Source of the DNA: DATBLE01 sp036555585
Lineage (GTDB): Bacteria > Actinomycetota > Thermoleophilia > Gaiellales > Gaiellaceae
NCBI GenBank assembly: GCA_036555585.1
Contig: DATBLE010000058.1
Span: forward strand, 52,385 to 116,384
DNA: 64,000 nt
Reading direction: 5' to 3'
Shown here: one piece after another, positions 8,038-15,730 of the stretch
Numbering within the stretch: the first letter of the stretch is position 1
Layout of the letters: the number at the start of each line of letters is the position of its first letter
Program-made: the position numbers and the translations under genes
The notes under the pieces: generated by a model
The model's database searches: none
What the model was told of the DNA's origin: nothing
What the model saw: only the letters and a program-made list of their open reading frames with translations

Positions 8038-9666
8038 GTGGCGATCACGGAAGACACCGCGGGGCTCGACAGCCGCCCTGAGCGCGAGGAGCTCCACTCG
8101 ACCATCTCCGGCGTCCCGGTCGACCCGCTCTACTCGCCCGAGAACGTCGACGTCGACTACGGCCGCGACCTCGGCGCCCCGGGCGCGTTCCCGTTCACGC
8201 GCGGGGTCTACCCGTCGATGTATCGCGGGCGGCTGTGGACGATGCGCCAGTTCGCGGGCTTCGGCACCGCGGTGGAGACGAACGAGCGGTTCCGCTACCT
8301 GCTCGAGCACGGCCAGACGGGGCTCTCGACCGCGTTCGACATGCCGACGCTGATGGGGTACGACTCCGACCATCCGCGCGCGCTGGGCGAGGTGGGCCGC
8401 GAGGGCGTCGCGATCGACTCGCTGGACGACATGGAGACCCTGTTCGCGGGGATCCCGCTGGACGAGGTGTCCACCTCGATGACGATCAACTCGCCGGCGG
8501 CGATCCTGCTTGCCTTCTACGTCGCCGTCGGCGACGAGCAGGGCGTCGCGCGGGAGCGGCTCAGGGGAACGGTGCAGACCGACATCCTCAAGGAGTACAT
8601 CGCGCAGAAGGAGTTCATCTTCCCGCCGGAGCCCTCGATGCGGCTGGTGGTGGACATGATCGAGTGGTGCGCGGCCGAGCTGCCGCGGATGCATCCCGTC
8701 TCGATCTCGGGCTACCACATTCGGGAGGCGGGCTCGACGGCGGCGCAGGAGCTGGCCTTCACGCTCGCCGACGGGTTCGCCTACGTGGACGCCGCCCTCG
8801 CCCGCGGCCTGGACGTGGACGAGTTCGCGCCGCGCCTCTCGTTCTTCTTCAACGCCCACATCGACTTCTTCGAGGAGATCGCCAAGTACCGCGCCGCCCG
8901 GCGCATCTGGGCGCGCGAGCTGCGCGACCGCTACGGGGCGAAGAACCCGCGCTCCTGGCTGATGCGCTTCCACACCCAGACCGCGGGCGTCTCGCTGACC
9001 GCGCAGCAGCCGCACGTGAACATCGTGCGCACGGCGATCGAGGCGCTGGCGGCGGTGCTGGGCGGGACGCAGTCGCTGCACACGAACTCGTTCGACGAGG
9101 CGCTGGCGCTGCCGACCGAGGAGGCGGTGCTGCTCGCGCTGCGGACGCAGCAGGTGATCGCCCACGAGACGGGGGTGGCGCGCACGATCGACCCGCTCGG
9201 CGGCAGCTACTACCTGGAGGAGCTCACCAACCGCCTGGAGGCGGAGGCCTACGAGTACTTCCGGCGCATCGACGAGCTGGGCGGGGTGGTTGCGGCGATC
9301 CGGGACAACTTCTTCCAGCGCGAGATCGCCGAGGCGTCGTTCCGCTACCAGGCCGAGGTCGAGGCCGAGGAGCGGATCGTGGTCGGCGTGAACCACTACG
9401 AGCTGGACGAGGACGAGCCGATTCCGATCCTGCGGATCGACCCGGGCCTCGAGCGGGAGCAGATCGAGCGGGTGCGTGCGGTCCGCGCGCGGCGCGACTC
9501 CGAGGCGGCGGAGGGAGCGGTCGTCCGGCTGAAGCAGGTGGCCGCCGCGGACGGAAACCTGATGGACCCGATCCTCGCCGCCGCGAAGGCGTACGTGACC
9601 ATGGGCGAGATGTGCGACGCGCTCCGCGAGGTCTGGGGGGTGTGGCGCGAGACCCCCGTCTTCTGA
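8038..9666 (+). CDS. B12-dependent acyl-CoA mutase, large subunit
   Basis: Catalytic TIM-barrel subunit of a methylmalonyl-CoA mutase-family enzyme, 542 residues, with no B12-binding domain; that domain is a separate gene at 11825. Recognisable segments are TRGVYPSMYRGR (residues 54-65), FDMPTLMGYDSDHP, QTDILKEY, SGYHIREAG, RFHTQTAG and GGTQSLHTNS. Gln190 in IAQKE sits where methylmalonyl-CoA mutase has the carboxylate-binding Arg and isobutyryl-CoA mutase has Gln, while Tyr62 resembles the methylmalonyl enzyme. The substrate (methylmalonyl-, isobutyryl- or another acyl-CoA) is therefore open. Start GTG. Confidence 0.9.
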   Translation: MAITEDTAGLDSRPEREELHSTISGVPVDPLYSPENVDVDYGRDLGAPGAFPFTRGVYPSMYRGRLWTMRQFAGFGTAVETNERFRYLLEHGQTGLSTAFDMPTLMGYDSDHPRALGEVGREGVAIDSLDDMETLFAGIPLDEVSTSMTINSPAAILLAFYVAVGDEQGVARERLRGTVQTDILKEYIAQKEFIFPPEPSMRLVVDMIEWCAAELPRMHPVSISGYHIREAGSTAAQELAFTLADGFAYVDAALARGLDVDEFAPRLSFFFNAHIDFFEEIAKYRAARRIWARELRDRYGAKNPRSWLMRFHTQTAGVSLTAQQPHVNIVRTAIEALAAVLGGTQSLHTNSFDEALALPTEEAVLLALRTQQVIAHETGVARTIDPLGGSYYLEELTNRLEAEAYEYFRRIDELGGVVAAIRDNFFQREIAEASFRYQAEVEAEERIVVGVNHYELDEDEPIPILRIDPGLEREQIERVRAVRARRDSEAAEGAVVRLKQVAAADGNLMDPILAAAKAYVTMGEMCDALREVWGVWRETPVF

Positions 9667-9720
9667 CCCGACCGCCGAGGCTAACTTCGGCGCTACCCTG
9701 ACCGTCTCAGTGGTAGCCCC

Positions 9721-10281
9721 GTGCAACCGTCGACGATGAAGCTCGGATCACCGCGGACCCAGCGGAGCCTCCTCTGGGTGTCCGGCTTCGTGCTGGCCGC
9801 CGGCATCGCGGCGGTCCTGATCGTGTTCCTGCGGAACACGGGCCACTCCGAGGAGGCGCCGCTCTCGACCGTCCCGGTCCAGACGGTGACGACGCCGAAG
9901 AAGGCGCCCCTGGAGAAAGAGGCGCGCGAGGTGGCGGGCAAGTTCATCCTCACCGCGGTCCAGCGGAAGGAGCTGCCGGAGGCGTGGAAGCTCGTCGGCC
10001 CCGGCATCCGCCAGGGCCTGACCTACAAGCAGTGGCTGACCGGGACGATCCCCGTCGTCCCCTTCCTCGATCCGATCAAGCTCGCGCCGATCAAGGTCGA
10101 CCTGTCGACGAAGAACTACGCGCTGCTCGAGGTGATCCTCGTGCCCGTCTCGAGCAAGGTCCGTGCGCAGATCTTTACGATCGAGGTGATCAAGGTCGGC
10201 AAGGGCAAGCATCGCCACTGGGTGGTCAACTCGTGGGCGCCGCGCTCGCACCCGACGATCCCGAACAACCCGAGCGGCTAG
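9721..10281 (+). CDS. Membrane-anchored hypothetical protein, paralogue 1
   Basis: I do not recognise a family. The 186-residue product has a short basic N-terminus, one hydrophobic anchor (residues 18-36), a Thr/Pro-rich spacer and an extracellular domain of about 130 residues. That domain contains QGLTYKQWLTGTIPVVPF and ends HRHWVVNSWAPR. The same landmarks (SRADWARGTIPVVPF; PHWLVSYWAP) occur in the next gene, so the two are tandem paralogues. The fold looks like a small NTF2/Mce-associated type domain, a guess from size only. Upstream, 9690-9716 can form a GCTACC/GGTAGC hairpin. Confidence 0.7.
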   Translation: MQPSTMKLGSPRTQRSLLWVSGFVLAAGIAAVLIVFLRNTGHSEEAPLSTVPVQTVTTPKKAPLEKEAREVAGKFILTAVQRKELPEAWKLVGPGIRQGLTYKQWLTGTIPVVPFLDPIKLAPIKVDLSTKNYALLEVILVPVSSKVRAQIFTIEVIKVGKGKHRHWVVNSWAPRSHPTIPNNPSG

Positions 10282-10329
10282 CCCGGGCGGCGGGATGCCG
10301 CCCGCTCCGCACGGGCGTATCCTGAGCCG

Positions 10330-11073
10330 ATGAGGCCGCTGAGCTCGAGCCGGTTCCGCAGGAGGGCCGCCTGGCTCGGCGTCTGTGCGGCGGTGGCGGG
10401 CGCAGTCGCGTTCGTCGGGATCCACTACTCGAACACCGGCCACACGCTCCCGCAGACCTTCCGGCCCGGGAAGCCGCAGCTGGTGCCCAAGAGCCCCAAG
10501 AGCGACCCGTTCACCCCCGCCGAGCAGCGCGAGGTGCGCGCGGTCGCCGTTCGCTTCATCGAGAGCGCCGTCTACCGCAAGCACGTGGGCGACTCGTTCG
10601 CGCTCACGACCAGCGAGCTGCATCAGGGGCTCTCCCGGGCCGACTGGGCGCGAGGGACGATCCCGGTCGTCCCGTTCCCGGAGAAGGCGGTCGACACGGT
10701 TCGCTGGCGGTTCGACTACTCGTACGCGAAGGAGGTCGGGCTCGAGGTCGCGTTCTACCCGAAGGTCGCATCGGGCGTGCAACGGCAGATCTTCGACATC
10801 GCGCTCCAGGACCACGGCAAGACCGGCGCGCCGCACTGGCTCGTCTCGTACTGGGCACCCGAAGGCGGCGCGCAGCTCGCGCAGGCAGACCCGCGCGCGG
10901 CGCCGATCGACACGACGGCGCCGAAGCCGCCGCTCGGAGCGGTCTGGCTGATCGTCCCGGTGGGAGTGGTCGTCGGCGGAGTCGTCGGCGTGATCGCGTT
11001 CGTCGCCATCCGCGGGCGGGTCCGGCAGCGCCGCGCCGTGCGGCTCTACAGGTCGAGCTCGAGCCCGTCCTGA
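10330..11073 (+). CDS. Membrane-anchored hypothetical protein, paralogue 2
   Basis: A 247-residue product related to its upstream neighbour: N-terminal anchor (residues 12-28), Pro-rich spacer and a domain with GTIPVVPF and PHWLVSYWAP. It differs by a second C-terminal membrane segment (about residues 201-224) and a basic cytoplasmic tail, so both ends are probably inside and the domain outside. TATCCT (10318-10323) lies 6 bases before the ATG. Its 3' end overlaps the convergent hydrolase gene by 28 bases. Function unknown. Confidence 0.7.
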   Translation: MRPLSSSRFRRRAAWLGVCAAVAGAVAFVGIHYSNTGHTLPQTFRPGKPQLVPKSPKSDPFTPAEQREVRAVAVRFIESAVYRKHVGDSFALTTSELHQGLSRADWARGTIPVVPFPEKAVDTVRWRFDYSYAKEVGLEVAFYPKVASGVQRQIFDIALQDHGKTGAPHWLVSYWAPEGGAQLAQADPRAAPIDTTAPKPPLGAVWLIVPVGVVVGGVVGVIAFVAIRGRVRQRRAVRLYRSSSSPS

Positions 11074-11771
11074 GCCCGCTCGAGCCCGGGCGGGAGGTCG
11101 AGCTCGTCCGGCCGGTGCGTGACCAGCAACCGCTTCGCTCCCGAGGCTGCGAAGGCCGCAACCGCCTCGTCGGCGGAGAGGTGGCCGCGCGGCTGGCCGT
11201 CCGCGTCACCGTCGATCAGCGTCGCCTCGCAGACGAACAGGTCGGCGTCGCGGGCGACCTCCGCGAGCGTGTCGCTCGGCGCCGAGTCGCCCGAGTACGC
11301 GAGGGTCTTCGAGCCGTCCGTGACGCGGAAGGCGAAGGTCCGCACGGTGTAGTGCGGAACCTCGGTCGCGGTCACGGTCAGCTCGGCCGCCGTCGTGAAC
11401 GGCTCGTCCTCCGGATACTCGACGAGCTCGAACGCGTTCCAGAACATCGTCGGCGTCCCCATCCGCTCGCCGAAGGAGCCGAGCAGGTCGATCCCGCCCG
11501 ACGGCAGCCAGAGCTCCGGCTTCGGCACGTTCCGGCCGAGGCCGAACATGCTGCCCCACACCCACGGGACGAGGTCGCCCCAGTGGTCGAGGTGCCAGTG
11601 CGAGATCAGGATCGCGTCGACGTGCGGCCAGCCCTCGCTGAGGCGCAGCTTGGCGAGCACGCCGGCGCCGCAGTCGACCAGGAGCCTGCCGGACCCCTCG
11701 ACCAGGTAACCGGACTGCGCGCCGCCGGGGTTCGGCCACGCCGGCGAGCAGCCCACGACGGTCAGCTTCAT
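11046..11771 (-). CDS. MBL-fold metal-dependent hydrolase
   Basis: A 241-residue metallo-beta-lactamase-fold protein with the metal-binding HWHLDH motif (residues 58-63), a GDSAPSD segment carrying the bridging Asp, and RGHLSADEA and VTHR supplying further ligands. The arrangement resembles RNase Z-like and phosphodiesterase-like members (signature SHxHxDH with a Trp replacing one position). No signal peptide. It lies on the opposite strand between two mutase genes and overlaps the convergent upstream gene at its 3' end. The substrate is unknown. Confidence 0.85.
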   Translation of the reverse strand: MKLTVVGCSPAWPNPGGAQSGYLVEGSGRLLVDCGAGVLAKLRLSEGWPHVDAILISHWHLDHWGDLVPWVWGSMFGLGRNVPKPELWLPSGGIDLLGSFGERMGTPTMFWNAFELVEYPEDEPFTTAAELTVTATEVPHYTVRTFAFRVTDGSKTLAYSGDSAPSDTLAEVARDADLFVCEATLIDGDADGQPRGHLSADEAVAAFAASGAKRLLVTHRPDELDLPPGLERAQDGLELDL

Positions 11772-11824
11772 TCTCGGTCTCCGGGGCCGGGGGCTGCGAG
11801 CATCGCCGTATACTGCCGCCCGGG

Positions 11825-12220
11825 ATGAGCCGGCGGATTCGGGTAGTGATCGCCAAGCCGGGCCTCGACGGTCACGACCGGGGCGCGAAGATCATCGCCA
11901 GGGCCCTTCGCGACGCGGGCATGGAGGTGATCTACACGGGTCTCCATCAGACGCCGGAGCAGATCGTCGAGACCGCGATCCAGGAGGATGCCGACGCCGT
12001 CGGCATCTCGATCCTGTCGGGCGCGCACATGACGCTCGTACCACGGATCCTCGCGGGCCTACGGGACAACGGGGCCGACGACGTGCTCGTCGTCCTGGGG
12101 GGCACGATCCCGGGCGAGGACGCCGAGGAGCTGAAGGCCCAGGGCGTCGCGGCGGTCTTCACCCCCGGAGCGCCGACCTCCGAGATCGTCGACTTCCTGC
12201 GCTCGAGGGTTGCCGCATAG
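11825..12220 (+). CDS. B12-binding subunit of acyl-CoA mutase
   Basis: The 131-residue product is a stand-alone cobalamin-binding domain with the DxHxxG motif (GLDGHDRG, residues 13-20; the His is the lower axial ligand), then SILSGAHM and GGTIPGED. With the large subunit at 8038 it makes a complete two-subunit mutase, as in archaeal and isobutyryl-CoA mutases. The two subunits are separated by about 2.1 kb and an opposite-strand gene, so they must be transcribed separately; TATACT (11809-11814) precedes the ATG by 10 bases. Its TAG stop overlaps the likely hydratase start. Confidence 0.93.
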   Translation: MSRRIRVVIAKPGLDGHDRGAKIIARALRDAGMEVIYTGLHQTPEQIVETAIQEDADAVGISILSGAHMTLVPRILAGLRDNGADDVLVVLGGTIPGEDAEELKAQGVAAVFTPGAPTSEIVDFLRSRVAA

Positions 12221-12993
12221 GCGTCGGGCTCGAGCAGCGCGACGACGGCGTCGCCGTCGTCACCATCGAGCGCCCGGAGGCGCTGAACGCGCTGAACCGC
12301 GAGACGCTCACGGAGCTGCGCGACCGGCTCCGCGAGCTCGCGACCGACACCGAGGCCCGCGCGGTCGTCCTCACCGGGGCCGGCGACCGTGCGTTCGCGG
12401 CCGGCGCCGACATCAAGGAGATGACCCACATGGGCGTGCTCGAGGCGCACGCGTGGGGGACGCTCGGCCACGAATGCACGCGTCTGCTCGAGTCGATGCC
12501 GAAGCCGACCATCGCCGCGGTCAACGGCTTCGCACTCGGCGGCGGCTGCGAGCTCGCTCTCGCCTGCGACATCCGCCACGCGGCCGAGAACGCGAAGTTC
12601 GGCCAGCCGGAGATCAACCTGGCGGTGATCCCGGGCTGGGGCGGGACGCAGCGCCTCGCCCGCGCGGTGGGCGCGGGCCTGGCCAAGGACCTGATCCTCA
12701 CGGGTCGCACGATCGACGCCGGCGAGGCGCTCCGGATCGGACTCGTCAGCGCCGTCCACCCGGCCGGGGAGCTGCTGGACCGCGCGCTCGAGACGGCGGC
12801 CGGGCTCGCGCAGAAGAGCCCGGTCGCGCTCTCGGCCGCGAAGGACGCAGCCAACCGGGCGATCCAGGGCGACCTCGGCACCGGCCTCTCCTACGAGGCG
12901 ATCCTCTTCGCGGCGCTGTTCGCGACCGAGGACCAGAAGGAGGGGATGATGGCCTTCTCGGAGAAGCGCGAGCCGGGCTTCAAGGGACGGTAG
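12217..12993 (+). CDS. Enoyl-CoA hydratase (non-canonical start)
   Basis: Crotonase-family hydratase adding water to trans-2-enoyl-CoA. Conserved sequence begins upstream of the first ATG: TIERPEALNAL and FAAGADIKEM precede the ATG at 12421, followed by NGFALGGGCELALACD and PEINLAVIPGWGGTQR with the two catalytic Glu positions. No ATG, GTG or TTG occurs in frame before 12421. The frame reaches an ATA at 12217 that overlaps the upstream TAG in an ATAG arrangement and gives a normal 258-residue length. So the start is an ATA, another rare codon, or a frameshift from the upstream gene. Function is secure; the start is not. Confidence 0.82.
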   Translation: MGVGLEQRDDGVAVVTIERPEALNALNRETLTELRDRLRELATDTEARAVVLTGAGDRAFAAGADIKEMTHMGVLEAHAWGTLGHECTRLLESMPKPTIAAVNGFALGGGCELALACDIRHAAENAKFGQPEINLAVIPGWGGTQRLARAVGAGLAKDLILTGRTIDAGEALRIGLVSAVHPAGELLDRALETAAGLAQKSPVALSAAKDAANRAIQGDLGTGLSYEAILFAALFATEDQKEGMMAFSEKREPGFKGR

Positions 12994-13007
12994 GCGCGGC
13001 AGCGGAG

Positions 13008-13901
13008 CTAGGAGCTCGGGACGAGGACGACTCGGGCGGCGGAGAATGCCCCGTCCTGGGCCGCCTGCGTGTCGAGCGTCGTCCGGGCGGGCAGCGTCAG
13101 GATGATCGCCGACTTCCCGACCAGCGACTCCGCGCGGTCGGCGACGCTCCCGGCCGGCATGCCGGGCACGTCCACCAGCGCGGTCGACGTCAGCGTCAGC
13201 ATCATCGGCTTGCGCAGGCCGAGCAGCTTGAGCCGGGACGGGAAGACCATTGCCGTCTTCACGGCCAGGGTCAGCTCGGTGTCGGTGGCGGAGACGATCG
13301 CCCCCTTCAGCGAGAGCGTGACGGCGCTGCCCGGCGGCGCGGTGAACAGGATCCGGGTCGCCCGGTTCAGGTACGGGTAGGGATTGGTCGCGCCGCCGTC
13401 GTGGGGGTGGACCTCGAAGTGGAGGTGGGGCGTCCCGTTGGCGTCGCCCGAGTCGCCGACGAAGCCGATCGCCTGGCCGGCGACCACCTTCGCCCCGTCC
13501 TTGAGCCCCGGCCAGTACGAGCCCCCGGCAACGCACTTGCCCCGGTTGTCGTTTGCCATCGTGACGTCGTTGTTCAGGTGGATGTACAGGTAGGTCGTGC
13601 CGCTGACGCCGTAGAGGTACAGCATGCAGCCGGCCCTCGCCGAGGTCGTCCAGAACTTGATCTTGCCGTCCTCGACCGCGACGACGGGCGAGCGCTTGGG
13701 CGCGAGGATGTCGTTCCCCTCGTGGCTTCCCTGCTGCCGCGCGTCGCCGAAGTCGTTCGTGTAGCGATACGGGCCGACCACCGGGAAGATGATCGGGCTC
13801 GGGACGCCGCTTGCACGCGGCGAGGCGAGTGCCGGCCCGGCAAGCAGGGCGGCGGCCAGGATCACGATGACCCCACGGATGACGCTCCGGCGATCGCGCA
13901 T
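13008..13901 (-). CDS. Secreted M23-family peptidase
   Basis: A 297-residue exported protein with a clear signal peptide (basic MRDRRSVIRG, hydrophobic core, ALA/SPR cleavage region near residue 28). The zinc peptidase domain has HEGND (first His and Asp ligands) and HLHFE near residue 150, the LytM/M23 pattern that cleaves peptidoglycan cross-links. A C-terminal region of about 120 residues is of unknown fold and may bind the wall. The start is the ATG at 13901; the open frame continues upstream without family similarity. It is divergent from etfB. Confidence 0.88.
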   Translation of the reverse strand: MRDRRSVIRGVIVILAAALLAGPALASPRASGVPSPIIFPVVGPYRYTNDFGDARQQGSHEGNDILAPKRSPVVAVEDGKIKFWTTSARAGCMLYLYGVSGTTYLYIHLNNDVTMANDNRGKCVAGGSYWPGLKDGAKVVAGQAIGFVGDSGDANGTPHLHFEVHPHDGGATNPYPYLNRATRILFTAPPGSAVTLSLKGAIVSATDTELTLAVKTAMVFPSRLKLLGLRKPMMLTLTSTALVDVPGMPAGSVADRAESLVGKSAIILTLPARTTLDTQAAQDGAFSAARVVLVPSS

Positions 13902-13979
13902 CGAGTCGGTTCTCGGTCCCGAGGGGCAGGAGCGTACCAGTGCACCCGGCGGCCACCGATGCGGTAGTAGTACTGCCCG

Positions 13980-14759
13980 GTGAAGATCGCGGTCTGCGTC
14001 AAGGAGGTTCCCGAGGCCGGTGCGGCGCGCCGCATCGACCCGCAGACGATGAGGCTCGACCGTTCCGGCGAGGCGGCCCTCAACGCCTTCGACGTGAACG
14101 CCGTCGAGGAGGCGCTCCGGCTGAAGGAGGCACAGGGCGAGGCCGAGGTCGTCGTCGTCTCGCTCGGGCCCGCGCGCGCCGTCGAGTCGCTGCGCAAGTC
14201 GCTCGCCATGGGCGCCGACCGTGCGGTCCTCGTCTCCGACGAGGGCGCGGCCGGCTCGGATCTGGTCGCGACCGCGGGGGCGCTGGCGAAGGCCCTGGAG
14301 CGCGAGCAGGCCGACCTGATCCTGTTCGGCCAGCAGTCCTCGGACTCCGACGGCGCCGTCCTCTGGGCGGCGGTCGCCGACCGGCTCCGGCTGCCGATGA
14401 TCTCGCAGGCCGCCGAGCTCACCGTCGCCGACGGCACGGCGACGGTGAAGCGCCAGACCGAGTTCGGGTACGACCGGATCGAGGCGCCGCTCCCGGCCGT
14501 CGTCGCCGTCTCCGACGCGATCAACGAGCCGCGCTACCCCTCGCTGAAGGGGATCATGGGCGCGAAGTCGAAGCCGCAGGACGTGCTGTCGCTCGCCGAC
14601 CTCGGAGTATCCGCCGACCTCGTGGGCGAGGCGGGCTCGAAGACCGAGGTGCTGGCGCTGGGCCCGCCGCCGCCGCGGGGGGAGAGCAGGAAGATCGAGG
14701 ACGACGGCTCCGGCGCCCAGCAGATCCTGGACTTCCTCGTGGAGAGGAAGCTCCTCTGA
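13980..14759 (+). CDS. etfB: Electron transfer flavoprotein beta subunit
   Basis: Small subunit of ETF, which accepts electrons from acyl-CoA dehydrogenases. The 259-residue protein begins MKIAVCVKEVP, carries the AMP-binding LFGQQSSDSD segment, and the beta-specific KGIMGAKSKP near residue 195. Start GTG. Its stop overlaps the etfA ATG (TGATG), and etfA in turn overlaps the quinone oxidoreductase gene, so the three are one unit feeding electrons to the quinone pool. Confidence 0.95.
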   Translation: MKIAVCVKEVPEAGAARRIDPQTMRLDRSGEAALNAFDVNAVEEALRLKEAQGEAEVVVVSLGPARAVESLRKSLAMGADRAVLVSDEGAAGSDLVATAGALAKALEREQADLILFGQQSSDSDGAVLWAAVADRLRLPMISQAAELTVADGTATVKRQTEFGYDRIEAPLPAVVAVSDAINEPRYPSLKGIMGAKSKPQDVLSLADLGVSADLVGEAGSKTEVLALGPPPPRGESRKIEDDGSGAQQILDFLVERKLL

Positions 14760-15730
14760 TGGCGGCGCTCGTCTTCCTCGAGCACCACGACGGCGAGCTC
14801 CTGAAGGGGCCGCTGGGCGTGCTCGCCAGGGCTGCCTCGCTCGGCGAGGGCGAGGTCGCGGGCGCAATCCTCGGCGCCGGCGCTGCGGCGCTCGCCCCGG
14901 AGGCGGGACGCCACGGAGCCGCCAAGGTCTGGGTCGCGGAGGACCCGGCGCTCGAGGCGCCTCTCCCGCAGCCGCGGGTGGACGTGCTGGCGAAGGTCGT
15001 CGAGGCCGGTGGGTACGACACGGTGCTCTTCGCCGCGTCCGTGCTCGCCGCCGACGTCGCCGCCGGCCTGGCCGCACGGCTCGACGCCGGGCTGAACTGG
15101 GATCTCGTCGACCTTGCCCGGGAGAACGGCCGCCTCGTCGGCAAGCGCCCGGCGCTCGGCGACACGGTGGTCGCCGACGTCGGCTGGAAGGGCGAGACGG
15201 CGGTCGCGATCGTCCGCGCGGGCACCTTCGAGCCGGCGGAGACCGGCGGCGGCGAGCCCGAGGTCGTGCAGGCGCCGGTCGAGCTCGAGGGCTTCTCGAT
15301 CAGAGCGAAGATGCTCGAGCAGGCCCACGAGGAGCAGGCAGGGCCCTCGATCGAGGACGCCGATGTGATCGTCGCCGGCGGCCGGGGGCTCGGCGGCCCC
15401 GAGAACTTCGCGCTCGTCGAGGACCTGGCGAAGGCCCTGGGCGGCGCGGTCGCCGCGACCCGCGCCGTCGTCGACGCCGGCTGGTACCCGTATTCCGCCC
15501 AGGTCGGCCAGACGGGCAAGAACGTCGCGCCGAAGCTGTACGTGGCCTGCGGCATCTCCGGCGCGATCCAGCACAAGGTGGGCATGCAGGGCTCGCACGT
15601 GATCGTCGCGATCAACAAGGACGCGAACGCGCCGATCTTCGAGTTCAGCGACCTCGGCGTCGTCGGCGACCTGCACCAGGTGGTGCCGAAGCTGGCCGAG
15701 CTGGTCCGGGCGAAGAAGGGGGGCCAGTAG
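14759..15730 (+). CDS. etfA: Electron transfer flavoprotein alpha subunit
   Basis: FAD-carrying subunit of ETF, 323 residues. The C-terminal FAD domain is diagnostic: GGRGLGGPENF, then GQTGKNVAPKLYVACGISG and the NKDANAPIF segment. The N-terminal half pairs with EtfB. The ATG overlaps the etfB stop by one base and its own TAG overlaps the GTG of the next gene. Electrons from the acyl-CoA dehydrogenase at 5069 are the likely input. Confidence 0.95.
   Translation: MAALVFLEHHDGELLKGPLGVLARAASLGEGEVAGAILGAGAAALAPEAGRHGAAKVWVAEDPALEAPLPQPRVDVLAKVVEAGGYDTVLFAASVLAADVAAGLAARLDAGLNWDLVDLARENGRLVGKRPALGDTVVADVGWKGETAVAIVRAGTFEPAETGGGEPEVVQAPVELEGFSIRAKMLEQAHEEQAGPSIEDADVIVAGGRGLGGPENFALVEDLAKALGGAVAATRAVVDAGWYPYSAQVGQTGKNVAPKLYVACGISGAIQHKVGMQGSHVIVAINKDANAPIFEFSDLGVVGDLHQVVPKLAELVRAKKGGQ

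Noticed and set aside
11046..11073. Overlap of convergent genes as a sign of a wrong gene call
   Set aside because: Both proteins have good composition to their stops; a 28-base convergent overlap is tolerable in such dense DNA.
12421..12993. A 190-residue hydratase starting at ATG 12421
   Set aside because: This would remove conserved crotonase sequence encoded just upstream; the true start must be further left.
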